Of a stretch of DNA of 64,000 nt, positions 51,474 to 60,489 are shown piece after piece. The DNA is taken from NCBI RefSeq assembly GCF_014280435.1, contig NZ_CP060388.1, positions 2,170,001-2,234,000 on the forward strand, in the 5' to 3' direction. The stretch comes from Sphingobium sp. KCTC 72723 (GTDB lineage Bacteria; Pseudomonadota; Alphaproteobacteria; Sphingomonadales; Sphingomonadaceae). How positions within the stretch are numbered: the stretch's first letter is position 1; each line of letters starts with the position of its first letter. Made by a program: the position numbers and the translations under genes. Under the pieces are notes generated by a model. It did no database searches, had not been told where the DNA came from, and saw only the letters and a program-made list of their open reading frames with translations.

Positions 51474-52153
51474 GGCGCCGGCTCCCCCCTGTTACGTTTA
51501 GCGTTAAGGCGACGGTCGAGCCGCCACAGACGAAAACCGTGGATCAGGAAAGCGGCAATCGCGGTCGGAATCGCCCAGACCGATAGCTGGAGCGGTTCGA
51601 GGATGATGCCATATTGTTCCAGCAGCCCCTTGATCAGCAGGATGGAGCCGATGGCGAGGAAGATATCCTCCCCAAAGAACAGCCCGACATTGTCGGTCGC
51701 CGCCGCCATGGCGCGGACCTCCTCCCGCTCGTCATCGTTCAGCCCGCCCGATTGCGCGTCGGCAGCGGCTTCGGCAATCGGGGCGACCAGCGGGCGGACG
51801 GTCTGTGGGTGACCGGCCACCGATGTCAGGCCGATGGCGGACAAGCCCTGCCGCAGCAGCAGGTAGAAGGTGAGGAAGCGCCCGGCGGTCGCGCCGCGCA
51901 TCGCGCCGATCAGGCCGCGCGCCCGTTCCTGCAAGCCATGGGCCTCCAGCAGGCCGACGACCGGCAGGACGATCCAGATGATGCTGACATAGCGGGCGTC
52001 GTTGAACGCCTTGCCAAAGGCGGCGAGGATGGCGAGCGGATCCAGCCCGGCGGCGATGCCCGTAACGATGGCCGAAGCGAGGATCACGAGCAACGGGTGG
52101 AAGCGCAGCAGGAAACCCGCGACGATGATCGCGATTCCCAGCAGCACCCACAC
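51470..52153 (-). CDS. DUF969 family membrane protein (permease half)
   Basis: A 227-aa membrane protein: LGIAIIVAGFLLRFHPLLVI, YVSIIWIVLPVVGLLEAHGL, RQGLSAIGLTSVAGHPQTVRPLVAP and NVGLFFGEDIFLAIGSILLI are characteristic of DUF969. It begins with GTG at 52153, only 1 nt after the LOV-HTH stop (TAG 52157-52155), and overlaps DUF979 by 4 bp (ATGA). The tight packing indicates one operon with the photoreceptor. Confidence 0.87.
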   Translation of the reverse strand: MWVLLGIAIIVAGFLLRFHPLLVILASAIVTGIAAGLDPLAILAAFGKAFNDARYVSIIWIVLPVVGLLEAHGLQERARGLIGAMRGATAGRFLTFYLLLRQGLSAIGLTSVAGHPQTVRPLVAPIAEAAADAQSGGLNDDEREEVRAMAAATDNVGLFFGEDIFLAIGSILLIKGLLEQYGIILEPLQLSVWAIPTAIAAFLIHGFRLWRLDRRLNAKRNRGEPAP

Positions 52154-52154
52154 T

Positions 52155-52742
52155 CTAGAATCCCGCCTCTATCGCCATGCGGATGCCTTCCGCCCCGGTG
52201 CGGACGCCCAGCGATTTGAGCATCGCGGCGCGGTGCATCTTAATCGTGCGTTCGGTCAGGCCCATGTCCCAGGCGATCTGCTTGTTCAGCTTGCCCGCCG
52301 CCATCGCGACCAGCACGTCGCGCTGGCGCGGGGTCAGGGCGGCGATCTTTTCCCGCGCGCCCGATGCGCGTTGCCCGACGCTGGCCTGTTCGTCGCCGAC
52401 CGCCATTTGCGACCCCAGGAAATATTCCAGCGCCCCGTCCGCCCCAAAGATCGGCGCGACCATCACCGCGTTGCGGAACGGCGTGCCATTTTTGCGATAG
52501 TTGATGAGTTCGACCAGCACGGGCCGCCGTTCGCGCACGCCCGCGCGGATTTCTTCGGTCTGTTCCGGTTCGGTTTCAGGCCCGGACAGGAAGCGGCAAT
52601 TGCGCCCGACGATTTCGTCGCGGCTATAGCCGGTCAGTTCCAGAAACGCGATGTTGCAATCGACGATCGGATTGTCGGGCAGGCGGGGATCGCTGATGAC
52701 GGCGGGGATCGCGCTGCGGGCGATCATTGTGGACAGGGACAT
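52155..52742 (-). CDS. LOV domain-LuxR-type HTH blue-light transcription factor (EL222-like)
   Basis: A 195-aa protein. Residues 10-118 are a LOV domain: NPIVDCNIAFLELTGYSRDE, then GRNCRFLSG with the photoactive Cys at residue 49, NYRKNGTPFRNAVMVAPIF with the FMN-contacting Asn, and FLGSQMAV with the Gln. Residues 133-195 are a LuxR/GerE helix-turn-helix (LTPRQRDVLVAMAAGKLNKQ, GLTERTIKMHRAAMLKSLGV). This is the design of Erythrobacter EL222, which dimerises and binds DNA after blue light. ATG 52742 is chosen; GTG 52748 is possible. The gene heads the DUF969-DUF979-DUF2891 run. Confidence 0.92.
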   Translation of the reverse strand: MSLSTMIARSAIPAVISDPRLPDNPIVDCNIAFLELTGYSRDEIVGRNCRFLSGPETEPEQTEEIRAGVRERRPVLVELINYRKNGTPFRNAVMVAPIFGADGALEYFLGSQMAVGDEQASVGQRASGAREKIAALTPRQRDVLVAMAAGKLNKQIAWDMGLTERTIKMHRAAMLKSLGVRTGAEGIRMAIEAGF

Positions 52743-52831
52743 GGACACTCACGATTTGCCGGGGATCGACCCTTGCCAAACCCCTCGACCACACCCTGCC
52801 CCATTACCCCCGGCCGCCGCAAGCGTCCTGA

Positions 52832-52873
52832 CGGGCAACGGGTTTGGGACCGATGCCCCGCGCCCGTTGCCCG
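52832..52873 (-). terminator. 11-bp inverted repeat between nitroreductase and LOV genes
   Basis: CGGGCAACGGG (52832-52842) and CCCGTTGCCCG (52863-52873) are perfect inverted copies with a 20-nt loop, just after the nitroreductase stop on the minus strand. There is no U-tract, so it is a candidate Rho-assisted end or, alternatively, an operator for the LOV gene, which starts about 90 bp further on. Confidence 0.4.
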
Positions 52874-52880
52874 GCACGGG

Positions 52881-53474
52881 TCAATCGACGAAATTGCCCT
52901 GCCGCGCGATGCTTTCCACCGGCTTGCGGTCGCTGGGGATTTCGCGCGCGGCCAGTGCTTCGGGCAGGACGGACGTGTCGCCCATCCGCCCGATCGCCAC
53001 GGCCGCTTCGATGCGGAAGCGTTCGGGGACGGCCAGTTGCGCGCGGGCCTTGTCGAAATCGACGCCGGTCATGGCGTGGGTGTGATAGCCAAGGCGCGTC
53101 GCCTGCAACGCCAGCAGCGCCCAGGCGGCACCCGCGTCGAAACTGTGGCTGTGCGATGGCTTGGCCTCGTCCGACCCCGGCGCGGAGGAGAGCGTGTCGG
53201 ACAGGACGAAGATCAGCGCGCCCGCATTGCGCACCCAGCTCTGGTTGAAAGGCAACAGCACATCGAGGAAGCGCGCCCAGTCGGCGTCATCGCGATGGGC
53301 GTAGAGAAAGCGCCATGGTTGATAGTTGAACGCGGACGGCGCCCAGCGCGCACCGTCGAAAATCGTGTCGAGATCGGCCTGCGGGATGGCGGACGAATCG
53401 AACGCGCGCGGCGACCAGCGATCAAGAAAGAGGGGTTCGACGGGACGGGTAACGGTGCGGGATGTAACGGTCAT
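52881..53474 (-). CDS. Nitroreductase family protein
   Basis: A 197-aa FMN-dependent oxidoreductase. RWSPRAFDSSAIPQADLDTI and ARWAPSAFNYQPWRFLYAHR are the FMN-binding segments, and AAWALLALQATRLGYHTHAM the dimer helix. Substrates of this family are quinones, nitroaromatics or enones; none can be assigned. It is upstream of the LOV gene on the same strand, separated by about 140 bp and an inverted repeat, so probably a separate transcript. Confidence 0.9.
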   Translation of the reverse strand: MTVTSRTVTRPVEPLFLDRWSPRAFDSSAIPQADLDTIFDGARWAPSAFNYQPWRFLYAHRDDADWARFLDVLLPFNQSWVRNAGALIFVLSDTLSSAPGSDEAKPSHSHSFDAGAAWALLALQATRLGYHTHAMTGVDFDKARAQLAVPERFRIEAAVAIGRMGDTSVLPEALAAREIPSDRKPVESIARQGNFVD

Positions 53475-53546
53475 GGAGTCTCCTGAACGAAAGGGAAAGT
53501 CTGTCCAACCGTTGCTATATAGGCATGATTTTGCAGTTGCGAAGAG

Positions 53547-53717
53547 TCAGCGTGGCGCTTCGCCGGGCTGCGCCAGCGCGTGGCCGGATTCGCGCGGGAA
53601 AGCAAAGGCCTCTGCATTGCGTTCCAGCAAAGTGATACTGGGTTCGCGCAGCAGCGCCTGCGTCAGACGGGCGCGCAACCGGGTAAAACGGCCGTCATGG
53701 CCATGCTGCTTCATCAT
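53547..53717 (-). CDS. Small hypothetical protein (56 aa) with a strong ribosome-binding site
   Basis: The frame MMKQHGHDGRFTRLRARLTQ... is basic and helical in its middle (ARLTQALLREPSITLLERNA) and ends in a polar tail. GGGAGGA (complement of 53721-53727) is placed 3 to 6 nt from ATG 53717/53714. No family is recognised. It lies between the nitroreductase and a 35-aa gene of opposite strand. Confidence 0.45.
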   Translation of the reverse strand: MMKQHGHDGRFTRLRARLTQALLREPSITLLERNAEAFAFPRESGHALAQPGEAPR

Positions 53718-53941
53718 CCATCCTCCCTGCCGACTCATGCAGCCTGTCTACCGATGGTATAGACAAAAATCGCTCAAGCAATGCTGGGCCGCTCAACAGA
53801 AATGCTTGGGCGCAGTTGGGAGGGTGCCGCGACAGAAAGCGTCCGTTAACCCGGCATAGGCTATGCGTTTATTTCCGGCCCGCCAGAACGGCGCGGAACA
53901 ATGAACGCCTTGTCGGATTGAATAAGCATAAGGAGAGGATC

Positions 53942-54049
53942 ATGACACAAGACCGCACTGCGCCCGCCCTCAAAGGCCTGGTCATCGGCGTGCCGATTTC
54001 ACTGGCGATCTGGGCCATGATCGGCGCAACCATGATGGCGATCGCCTGA
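53942..54049 (+). CDS. Single-pass membrane microprotein (35 aa)
   Basis: MTQDRTAPALKG followed by one hydrophobic helix LVIGVPISLAIWAMIGATMM. AAGGAGAGG at 53930-53938 is a near-ideal Shine-Dalgarno for ATG 53942, and the frame stops cleanly after the helix. Similar tiny membrane proteins are often missed by gene callers; function unknown. Confidence 0.6.
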   Translation: MTQDRTAPALKGLVIGVPISLAIWAMIGATMMAIA

Positions 54050-54126
54050 ACCTGTATCGCCCTTAACAGGATATGCGCGGGTAGGGGTGGCCAAGGGCCA
54101 AAGCGTGATGTCTGTCAGATGTTTAG

Positions 54127-54216
<90 letters not shown>

Positions 54217-54351
54217 GCAGAAGGTTCGCAGCGCCAAAGGCGTGATGCGTTCCCGGTCGAGGGGCGGCCATTAGCGAATGAAATCGTCCTTGCCAAGCAC
54301 CATCCGGGGTATTTTTCTTGTGTCCGCGCCCAACCATCCTAAATTGGCGCC

Positions 54352-54723
54352 ATGAGAGACACGATTCCGAATTTCGGCACGCCCATCACTGCCCCGCCGA
54401 TCGTCCATGCCCGTTTCAGCATCGGCGACGTGGTGCAGCACCGCATGTTCGGTTTTCGCGGCGTCATTTTCGACATCGACCCCGTCTTTGCCAATAGTGA
54501 CGAATGGTATGACGCGATCCCCGAACATGCCCGGCCCGACAAGCAGCAGCCCTTTTATCATCTGCTCGCCGAAAATGGCGAATCCAGCTATGTCGCCTAT
54601 GTCAGCCAGCAAAATCTGATCGCCGACGACAGCGACGAGCCGGTCGATCATCCCGCGATCACGGGCATGTTCGGCGCCTATGCGGATGGCAAATACCGGC
54701 TGCGGCCGATGCACCGCCATTGA
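54352..54723 (+). CDS. hspQ: HspQ, heat-shock/hemimethylated-DNA-binding protein
   Basis: A 123-aa YccV/HspQ protein: FSIGDVVQHRMFGFRGVIFD, the acidic NSDEWYDAIP, RPDKQQPFYHLLAEN and SSYVAYVSQQNL are the family blocks. In E. coli HspQ is a Lon enhancer and affects DnaA; in alphaproteobacteria the role is inferred. It overlaps the SGNH hydrolase start by 1 bp, so the next genes may be co-transcribed. Confidence 0.92.
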   Translation: MRDTIPNFGTPITAPPIVHARFSIGDVVQHRMFGFRGVIFDIDPVFANSDEWYDAIPEHARPDKQQPFYHLLAENGESSYVAYVSQQNLIADDSDEPVDHPAITGMFGAYADGKYRLRPMHRH

Positions 54724-55514
54724 TGACGGGCGCGGCAGCAGGGATGCGCGCAGCCTGTGCGCCCATCCTGCTGATCGCGGCCATGGCGCTGCCTCTGGCC
54801 GTAGCGGCCCAGCCTGCCCCCACTGCCGACCCCGCCTTTCCCTTTGCCCGCGAAGTCGAGGCGTTCGCCCGCGCCAATGCCAGCGGCCCGGCGCTGCGCG
54901 ACGCGACTTTGTTCATCGGCAGTTCCAGCATCCGCCTGTGGGACATAAAGGGCAGCTTCGCGCCGATCGCCACGGTCAACCGGGGCTTTGGTGGCGCGAC
55001 CACGCCCGATGTGCTGCGCCATTATGACCGGCTGTTGCCGCCGGCCCCGCCGCGCGCCGTGGTCGTCTATGTCGGGGAAAATGATCTGGCGGGCGGCGCG
55101 TCGCCGCAGGATGTGGCGCGCGACCTCAATACGCTGCTACGACGGTTGCGGGCCGATTATCCGCGTGCGCGCATTGCCTGCCTGTCGCTCAAGCCCAGCC
55201 CGATCCGCTGGACACTGTGGCCCAAAATGGCGCAGGTCAACCGCATCGTCGCCACCCGCGCGGGTGCGCTGCGCGTCGACATGATCGATGTCGGCACCGT
55301 CCTGCTCGCCCCAGATGGCCTGCCCGATGCGTCGCTGTTCAACCCCGACGGATTGCACATGAACCCGGCCGGTTACCGGCGCTGGACGCGCCTTGTGACA
55401 GGCTGGCTGCGGCAGGACGACACAAAGCCAGCCAACTTTCCGATTGATCCAAAATCAAGCAACATTATTACAGACCGCAAGACGGTAAAAACGGGCCAAG
55501 GGGATTTGGGGTGA
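54723..55514 (+). CDS. SGNH/GDSL-type hydrolase, exported
   Basis: A 263-aa protein with a signal peptide (PILLIAAMALPLAVAAQ). The catalytic blocks are LFIGSSSIRLWD (Ser), NRGFGGATTPD (Gly), VYVGENDLAGG (Asn) and PDGLHMNPAGYRRW (Asp-His). Likely an esterase or acyl-/acetyl-hydrolase acting in the periplasm. The last 35 residues are polar and look dispensable. Stop TGA overlaps the OPT start as GTGA. Confidence 0.88.
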   Translation: MTGAAAGMRAACAPILLIAAMALPLAVAAQPAPTADPAFPFAREVEAFARANASGPALRDATLFIGSSSIRLWDIKGSFAPIATVNRGFGGATTPDVLRHYDRLLPPAPPRAVVVYVGENDLAGGASPQDVARDLNTLLRRLRADYPRARIACLSLKPSPIRWTLWPKMAQVNRIVATRAGALRVDMIDVGTVLLAPDGLPDASLFNPDGLHMNPAGYRRWTRLVTGWLRQDDTKPANFPIDPKSSNIITDRKTVKTGQGDLG

Positions 55515-57505
55515 CGAAGGACGCAAAGGCAGACGGCGCACAGGGGCCGCGCACGACCGGCGCGATGGCCGAACTGACGCTGCGGGGCGTCATCCTTGGC
55601 GCGCTCATCACGCTGATCTTTACGGCGGCGAATGTCTATCTGGGCCTCAAGATCGGCCTGACCTTTGCCACGTCCATCCCCGCTGCGGTCATTTCCATGG
55701 CCGTGCTGCGGCTGTTTTCGACCGGCACGATATTGGAAAATAATATCGTCCAGACCATCGCGTCAGCCGCAGGCACGCTGTCGGCGATCATCTTCGTCCT
55801 GCCCGGCCTGGTCATCATCGGCTGGTGGCAGGGCTTTCCCTATTGGCTGTCGGCCTGCACCATCGCGCTGGGCGGCATATTGGGGGTGATGTATTCGGTG
55901 CCGTTGCGCCGTGCGCTCGTCACCGGATCCGACCTGCCCTATCCCGAAGGCGTCGCGGCGGCCGAAGTGTTGAAAGTCGGCGCGGGATCGCGTGAGGGAC
56001 TTGAGGAAAACCGCCGTGGCCTGGCCGCCATCGTCGCCAGCGCGCTGGCCGCTGCATCCTTTTCCATCGTCGCCAAGACGAAGCTGATCGCGGAGGAAGC
56101 CGCGACCTTCTTCACGTTCGGCGGCGGCGCGACGTCCGTCTCCACCAGCTTTTCGATGGCGCTGATTGGTGTCGGCCATCTGGTCGGGCTGTCCGTGGGC
56201 GTCGCCATGTTCATTGGCCTGCTGATCAGTTGGATGGGCATCGTCCCCTACCTGACCACGCCGGTCCCGTCGGGCGCGGATCTGGAGGAGCTTGTCGGCA
56301 CGACATTCCGCATGAAGGCGCGCTTCATTGGCGCGGGGACGATCGGCGTCGCGGCGATCTGGACCCTGCTCAAGATTCTCGGCCCCATCGTCAGCGGCAT
56401 CCGCTCCGCGCTGGTCGCCAATGCCACGCGCAAGTCGGGCAATGCCGCAAGCCTGGACATTACCGAGCGCGACCTGCCGATTGGTATCGTAGGTGGCACC
56501 ATATTGGCCGCGCTGGTGCCGATTGGCGTCCTGCTGTGGATATTTGCGCAGGGCGGGCCGATCGCCGCCAATCCGGTGCCGATCATTGGCCTGACTTTGG
56601 CCTATGTGCTGGTCGCCGGGATCATCATCGCGTCGGTGTGCGGCTATATGGCGGGGCTTATCGGCGCGTCGAACAGCCCGATTTCGGGCGTCGGCATCCT
56701 GGCCGTGCTGGGTGCGTCGCTGATGCTGGCCGCGATCTACGGGTCGGGCGGCGATGATCCGGGGCAGACGCAGGCGCTGATCGCCTATGCCCTGTTCACC
56801 ACCGCAATCGTGTTCGGCATCGCCACCATTTCCAACGATAATCTGCAAGACCTGAAAACCGGGCAACTGGTCGGTGCGACGCCGTGGAAGCAGCAGATCG
56901 CGCTGATTCTGGGCGTGTTGTTCGGGTCGCTGGTGATCCCGCCGGTGCTGGACCTGCTCAACAGCGCGTTTGGTTTTGCCGGCGCGCCAGGCGCCGGGCC
57001 GAACGCCCTGCCCGCGCCACAGGCGGCGCTGATTTCCGCCCTGGCCAAGGGCGTGCTGGGCGGCGATCTCGACTGGGGCTTGATCGGCATCGGCGCGGGG
57101 ATCGGCGCGGTCGTGGTGCTGATCGACGAACTGCTGGGCAAGGCGGGCAAGCTGCGCCTGCCCCCGCTGGCCGTCGGCATGGGCATCTACCTGCCGATGG
57201 CGCTGACGCTGCTGATCCCGGTCGGTGCGCTTATCGGCCATCTCTATAACCGCTGGTCGTTGCGTCAGACTAACCCGGAATTTGCCGAGCGTATGGGCGT
57301 GCTGATGGCGACCGGCTTCATCGTGGGCGAAAGCCTGTTCGGCGTCGCCTTCGCCGGGATCGTCGCCAGCACGGACAGCGATGCGCCACTGGCGCTGGTG
57401 GGCGAAAATCCCTGGGCGGTGCCGCTGGCCATCCTGATCTTCGCAGGCGGCATTGCGGGCCTGTATGCCAAGCTCAAGCGCTGGGCGTCCGATCCGCTGA
57501 CGTGA
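55511..57505 (+). CDS. OPT family oligopeptide transporter
   Basis: A 664-aa transporter with about 15 membrane segments. It opens with ELTLRGVILGALITLIFTAA NVYLGLK-type sequence, then SDLPYPEGVAAAEVLKVG, CGYMAGLIGASNSPISGVG and DWGLIGIGAGIGAVVVLIDE, all typical of the bacterial OPT branch. Substrates are peptides or metal chelates; unknown here. GTG 55511 overlaps the preceding stop by 4 bp. A strong terminator follows. Confidence 0.93.
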   Translation: MTKDAKADGAQGPRTTGAMAELTLRGVILGALITLIFTAANVYLGLKIGLTFATSIPAAVISMAVLRLFSTGTILENNIVQTIASAAGTLSAIIFVLPGLVIIGWWQGFPYWLSACTIALGGILGVMYSVPLRRALVTGSDLPYPEGVAAAEVLKVGAGSREGLEENRRGLAAIVASALAAASFSIVAKTKLIAEEAATFFTFGGGATSVSTSFSMALIGVGHLVGLSVGVAMFIGLLISWMGIVPYLTTPVPSGADLEELVGTTFRMKARFIGAGTIGVAAIWTLLKILGPIVSGIRSALVANATRKSGNAASLDITERDLPIGIVGGTILAALVPIGVLLWIFAQGGPIAANPVPIIGLTLAYVLVAGIIIASVCGYMAGLIGASNSPISGVGILAVLGASLMLAAIYGSGGDDPGQTQALIAYALFTTAIVFGIATISNDNLQDLKTGQLVGATPWKQQIALILGVLFGSLVIPPVLDLLNSAFGFAGAPGAGPNALPAPQAALISALAKGVLGGDLDWGLIGIGAGIGAVVVLIDELLGKAGKLRLPPLAVGMGIYLPMALTLLIPVGALIGHLYNRWSLRQTNPEFAERMGVLMATGFIVGESLFGVAFAGIVASTDSDAPLALVGENPWAVPLAILIFAGGIAGLYAKLKRWASDPLT

Positions 57506-57521
57506 TAAGCGCCACGCAAAA

Positions 57522-57556
57522 GGGGGCGGGAAGTCGATGCTTCCCGCCCCCTTTTT
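57522..57556. terminator. Bidirectional Rho-independent terminator
   Basis: GGGGGCGGGAAG (57522-57533), loop TCGATG, CTTCCCGCCCCC (57540-57551), then TTTTT; AAAA precedes the stem. A perfect 12-bp stem between convergent genes (OPT transporter and TonB receptor) can end both transcripts. Confidence 0.95.
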
Positions 57557-57574
57557 GTTTGCGTCAGTGCCGGA

Positions 57575-60364
57575 TCAGAAGTTGAACCGGATGCCGCCTG
57601 CATAACGGCGACCGAAACGTTCCCATTCGATTGTCCGGCCGCTGCTGGCCGAAGTCGGCGTGCCAGTGGCCGTCAGCAGGCTGGCGGGATCGACATAGCG
57701 GCGGCCCGGCTGGTTCAGCACGTTCGACACGTCGAAATAGATCTCGAAATTCTTCGTGACCGCATAGCGCGCCGAAATGTCCATTTCCTCGTCCGCTGCC
57801 CAATAGGTGTCGCCCGCATCGGTCAGGTCGTCGGCGATCGTGTCCAGCCAGGCGCTGCGGCGCTGATATTGCACGCGCAGCGACAGGCCGTATTTCTCAT
57901 AATAGCCGCCCAGATTATAGACGACGTCCGACGTGCCGGGCAGGCGCACGTTGCGGGCGGGTATGCCGCTCGCAGCGAAAGCTGGCTTTTCGACCTTGCT
58001 GTCGTGCAGCGTGACGTTGGCCGAGATACCAAAACCACCCATCCATTCGGGCAGGCCCAGCCCGTCCGTCCATGGCTCCAGCTGCAACTGCGCAGCCGCT
58101 TCCATGCCAAACACGCGACCTGTGCCGCCATTGGTGATACCTGAAAATGTGTAGTTCGACCGATCATTGGTGGCAGTGTTCAGCGCGCTCGATCCGAAGG
58201 TGCGACGCTGGGTGTACAGCACATCCTCCACCTTCTTGTAGAAAGCGCCGATCATCAGATAGCCCTGTGGCCGCAGATACCATTCAAAATAGGTATCGAC
58301 GCCATAAGCACGTTCCGGCTTCACGGCCGGATTGCCACCCGAAATGGTTTCGTTGGTGTCGTTGATGACGACGTTGGGGCGCAACTGGTCATAGTCCGCC
58401 CGCGCCGCGCCGCTGTTGAACGATACGCGCAGCTTCTTGGTATCGTCGATATTGTAATTGATATGCATACTGGGGAAGGCCAGCGTCTGGCTGTCGTCTG
58501 CGATCACAAGGCTGCTGGTCGTGCCGACGGTCGCAATCGCGCGGCCATGATTTTTGATATGTTCGACCCGCACGCCGCCCACGACCGAACCCCAGTCATA
58601 ACGGAACGTGCCCATCAGGAAACCGGCGAACACTTCTTCGCGCACATTGTAATTATTGCCGGTGACGGGAGTGAAGGCATAAAGTTCCTGCGCCTTGGCC
58701 GACGCCGCTTCCATCTTGCTCGTGTCGAAATAGCGGAACGTATAACCCATGGGCAGCGCGCCCTGGAACGCATCGCCGATCGAAAACTGGCTATAATCTG
58801 TGGGCAGGCCGACCGCAGCATATTGGGCCGCTGTATTCAGGACGATGTTGCGTTCATTGGCGATCTTGTTGCGGCGATCATACTGAAAACCGCCCTTGAG
58901 CGTCGCATGTTCCAGTTCCCGTTCCAGCACGATGCGGCCGGTATAGGCCTTGGTCGTGTCGACCGCGTCCAGCACGGTGAAGGACGACAGCGGCTTGCTG
59001 AAATCGTCGATCGCGGTGACGGCAGTGCCGGCCGAATAGCGCAGCGCGCTGCCCGTGCCGGTTGCCAGCGTGCGGAACAGGAAAGGGGTCGACTGGTTGG
59101 GATTGGAGAAATCATAGCTGACGGTCGGGCGCAAGGTCCGCGTGCTGGGGCTATCCCATGTCGTTTCGCCGGTAACCGAACGATCGTCCTTTGATTCGGT
59201 GTAGTTACCGATCCAAGACAGTTTCCAACCATCAGCAATGTCATGATCGCCTGCGATCGTATTTGTGAAGATCGACTGGCGGAACGCGCGCAGCGTCGAA
59301 CGCTGGCGAATGTCCACGCCATAGACGGTGCCTTTTTCCGGCGTATTGCCGATGCACACGTCGCCATAGCCGCTGGTGGGAACCGACGTGCTGACGGCAG
59401 GGGTGCAGGCCGCTGTATTGGCGACCAGATCGCTTTGGCGGTCGTCCAGATCGAAACGATAATTGTCGCGCGCCTCGTCATCGCTGAAAATCGTGTAGAC
59501 CGACCGCAGCGAGATGGTGTTGGCGTCGTCGGGCTTCCAGTCGACCCGGCCGGATACCGACCAGTTCTTGCGGGTCAGGCGATACAGTTTGTTTTCCGCC
59601 TCATGCGCCCAGAAGCGCGTGCCGTTGCCGGGGCGGGTATCCTGGCTGACGCGCTCATAATCCACCTCGAAATTGTCGGTGACCATGTTGCGTTCGTAAT
59701 AGCTGCCCGCCAGCAGCACGCCGATTTCGCCGATGCCGGTGTTGAACCGGTTCGACAGGACCAGCGCGCCTTCATATTCGCGCTTGTCATCGCCCAGTTC
59801 GGCAATGCCCATCCCGCCCTTACCGGCCAGATGGAAACCGTTATAATCGAATGCGGACCGGGTGATGACGTTGACGTTGCCCGCCACCGTTTCGCCCGGC
59901 ATGTCCGGCGTCACTGCCTTGGACACGATGATCTTGCCCGCAATCGCCGAGGGAATGGAATCGAAGCGAGCGTCGCGGCCTTCGGGGCTGACCACGTTGA
60001 TGCCGTCGAACGACAAGGTGGTCCAGCTCTTGGGCGCGCCGCGCAGGTTGACGTAACGGGCCTGACCCTGGTCACGCTCGACGCTGACGCCGGGCAGGCG
60101 GCTGGTGGCCTGGGCGATATTCTGATCGGGCAGGCGGCCGACCGAATCGGATGCGACGACCGCGACCAGCGAATCGCTGTTCTTCTGCACGGTCAGCGCG
60201 GCGGCTTCGGATTCGGCGATCGGGCGTGCGCCGGTGACGACGATCGTGCCAGCGTCGTCCTCTGCAGCAGGCGTTTGGGCATAAGCCGTGATCGGCGCGG
60301 CGGTCGCGGCGAGCAGGCACAGCGTCAGGCGGCGGCGATTGCGCCGCGCGAAAGAAATGGTCAT
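57575..60364 (-). CDS. TonB-dependent outer-membrane receptor
   Basis: A 929-aa receptor with signal peptide (LTLCLLAATAAPITAYAQT), a TonB box-like stretch (GTIVVTGA), a plug domain (VGRLPDQNIAQATSRLPGVS, VNLRGAPKSWTTLSFDGI) and a 22-strand barrel ending in RRYAGGIRFNF with C-terminal Phe. AGGGGGATAAC supports ATG 60364. It is divergent from a beta-propeller phytase and shares a Pho-box-bearing region with it, so phytate breakdown products or metal-phytate are the likely cargo. It is of the TonB-receptor group abundant in sphingomonads. Confidence 0.94.
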   Translation of the reverse strand: MTISFARRNRRRLTLCLLAATAAPITAYAQTPAAEDDAGTIVVTGARPIAESEAAALTVQKNSDSLVAVVASDSVGRLPDQNIAQATSRLPGVSVERDQGQARYVNLRGAPKSWTTLSFDGINVVSPEGRDARFDSIPSAIAGKIIVSKAVTPDMPGETVAGNVNVITRSAFDYNGFHLAGKGGMGIAELGDDKREYEGALVLSNRFNTGIGEIGVLLAGSYYERNMVTDNFEVDYERVSQDTRPGNGTRFWAHEAENKLYRLTRKNWSVSGRVDWKPDDANTISLRSVYTIFSDDEARDNYRFDLDDRQSDLVANTAACTPAVSTSVPTSGYGDVCIGNTPEKGTVYGVDIRQRSTLRAFRQSIFTNTIAGDHDIADGWKLSWIGNYTESKDDRSVTGETTWDSPSTRTLRPTVSYDFSNPNQSTPFLFRTLATGTGSALRYSAGTAVTAIDDFSKPLSSFTVLDAVDTTKAYTGRIVLERELEHATLKGGFQYDRRNKIANERNIVLNTAAQYAAVGLPTDYSQFSIGDAFQGALPMGYTFRYFDTSKMEAASAKAQELYAFTPVTGNNYNVREEVFAGFLMGTFRYDWGSVVGGVRVEHIKNHGRAIATVGTTSSLVIADDSQTLAFPSMHINYNIDDTKKLRVSFNSGAARADYDQLRPNVVINDTNETISGGNPAVKPERAYGVDTYFEWYLRPQGYLMIGAFYKKVEDVLYTQRRTFGSSALNTATNDRSNYTFSGITNGGTGRVFGMEAAAQLQLEPWTDGLGLPEWMGGFGISANVTLHDSKVEKPAFAASGIPARNVRLPGTSDVVYNLGGYYEKYGLSLRVQYQRRSAWLDTIADDLTDAGDTYWAADEEMDISARYAVTKNFEIYFDVSNVLNQPGRRYVDPASLLTATGTPTSASSGRTIEWERFGRRYAGGIRFNF

Positions 60365-60468
60365 GTTATCCCCCTTGGACAAGCGCGGCTGTTGCGCGGC
60401 GTTGGGGGCCAGTTAGGCGGCGTGGCTTACAGCAAGATGACTTTTTCATTGCATTTTCATGTCATTAA

Positions 60469-60486
60469 CGACGGCTAATGTGACAG
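60469..60486 (-). promoter_or_regulatory. Putative Pho box for the TonB receptor
   Basis: On the minus strand CTGTCAC-ATTA-GCCGTCG: two 7-mers close to the CTGTCAT consensus with the standard 4-bp spacer, about 105 bp before the receptor start. Confidence 0.6.
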
Positions 60487-60489
60487 CTT

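Noticed and set aside
53745..53765. Short inverted repeat TGTCTA...TAGACA upstream of the 35-aa gene
   Set aside because: Arms are only six bases and the position is far from a start; too weak to call an operator.
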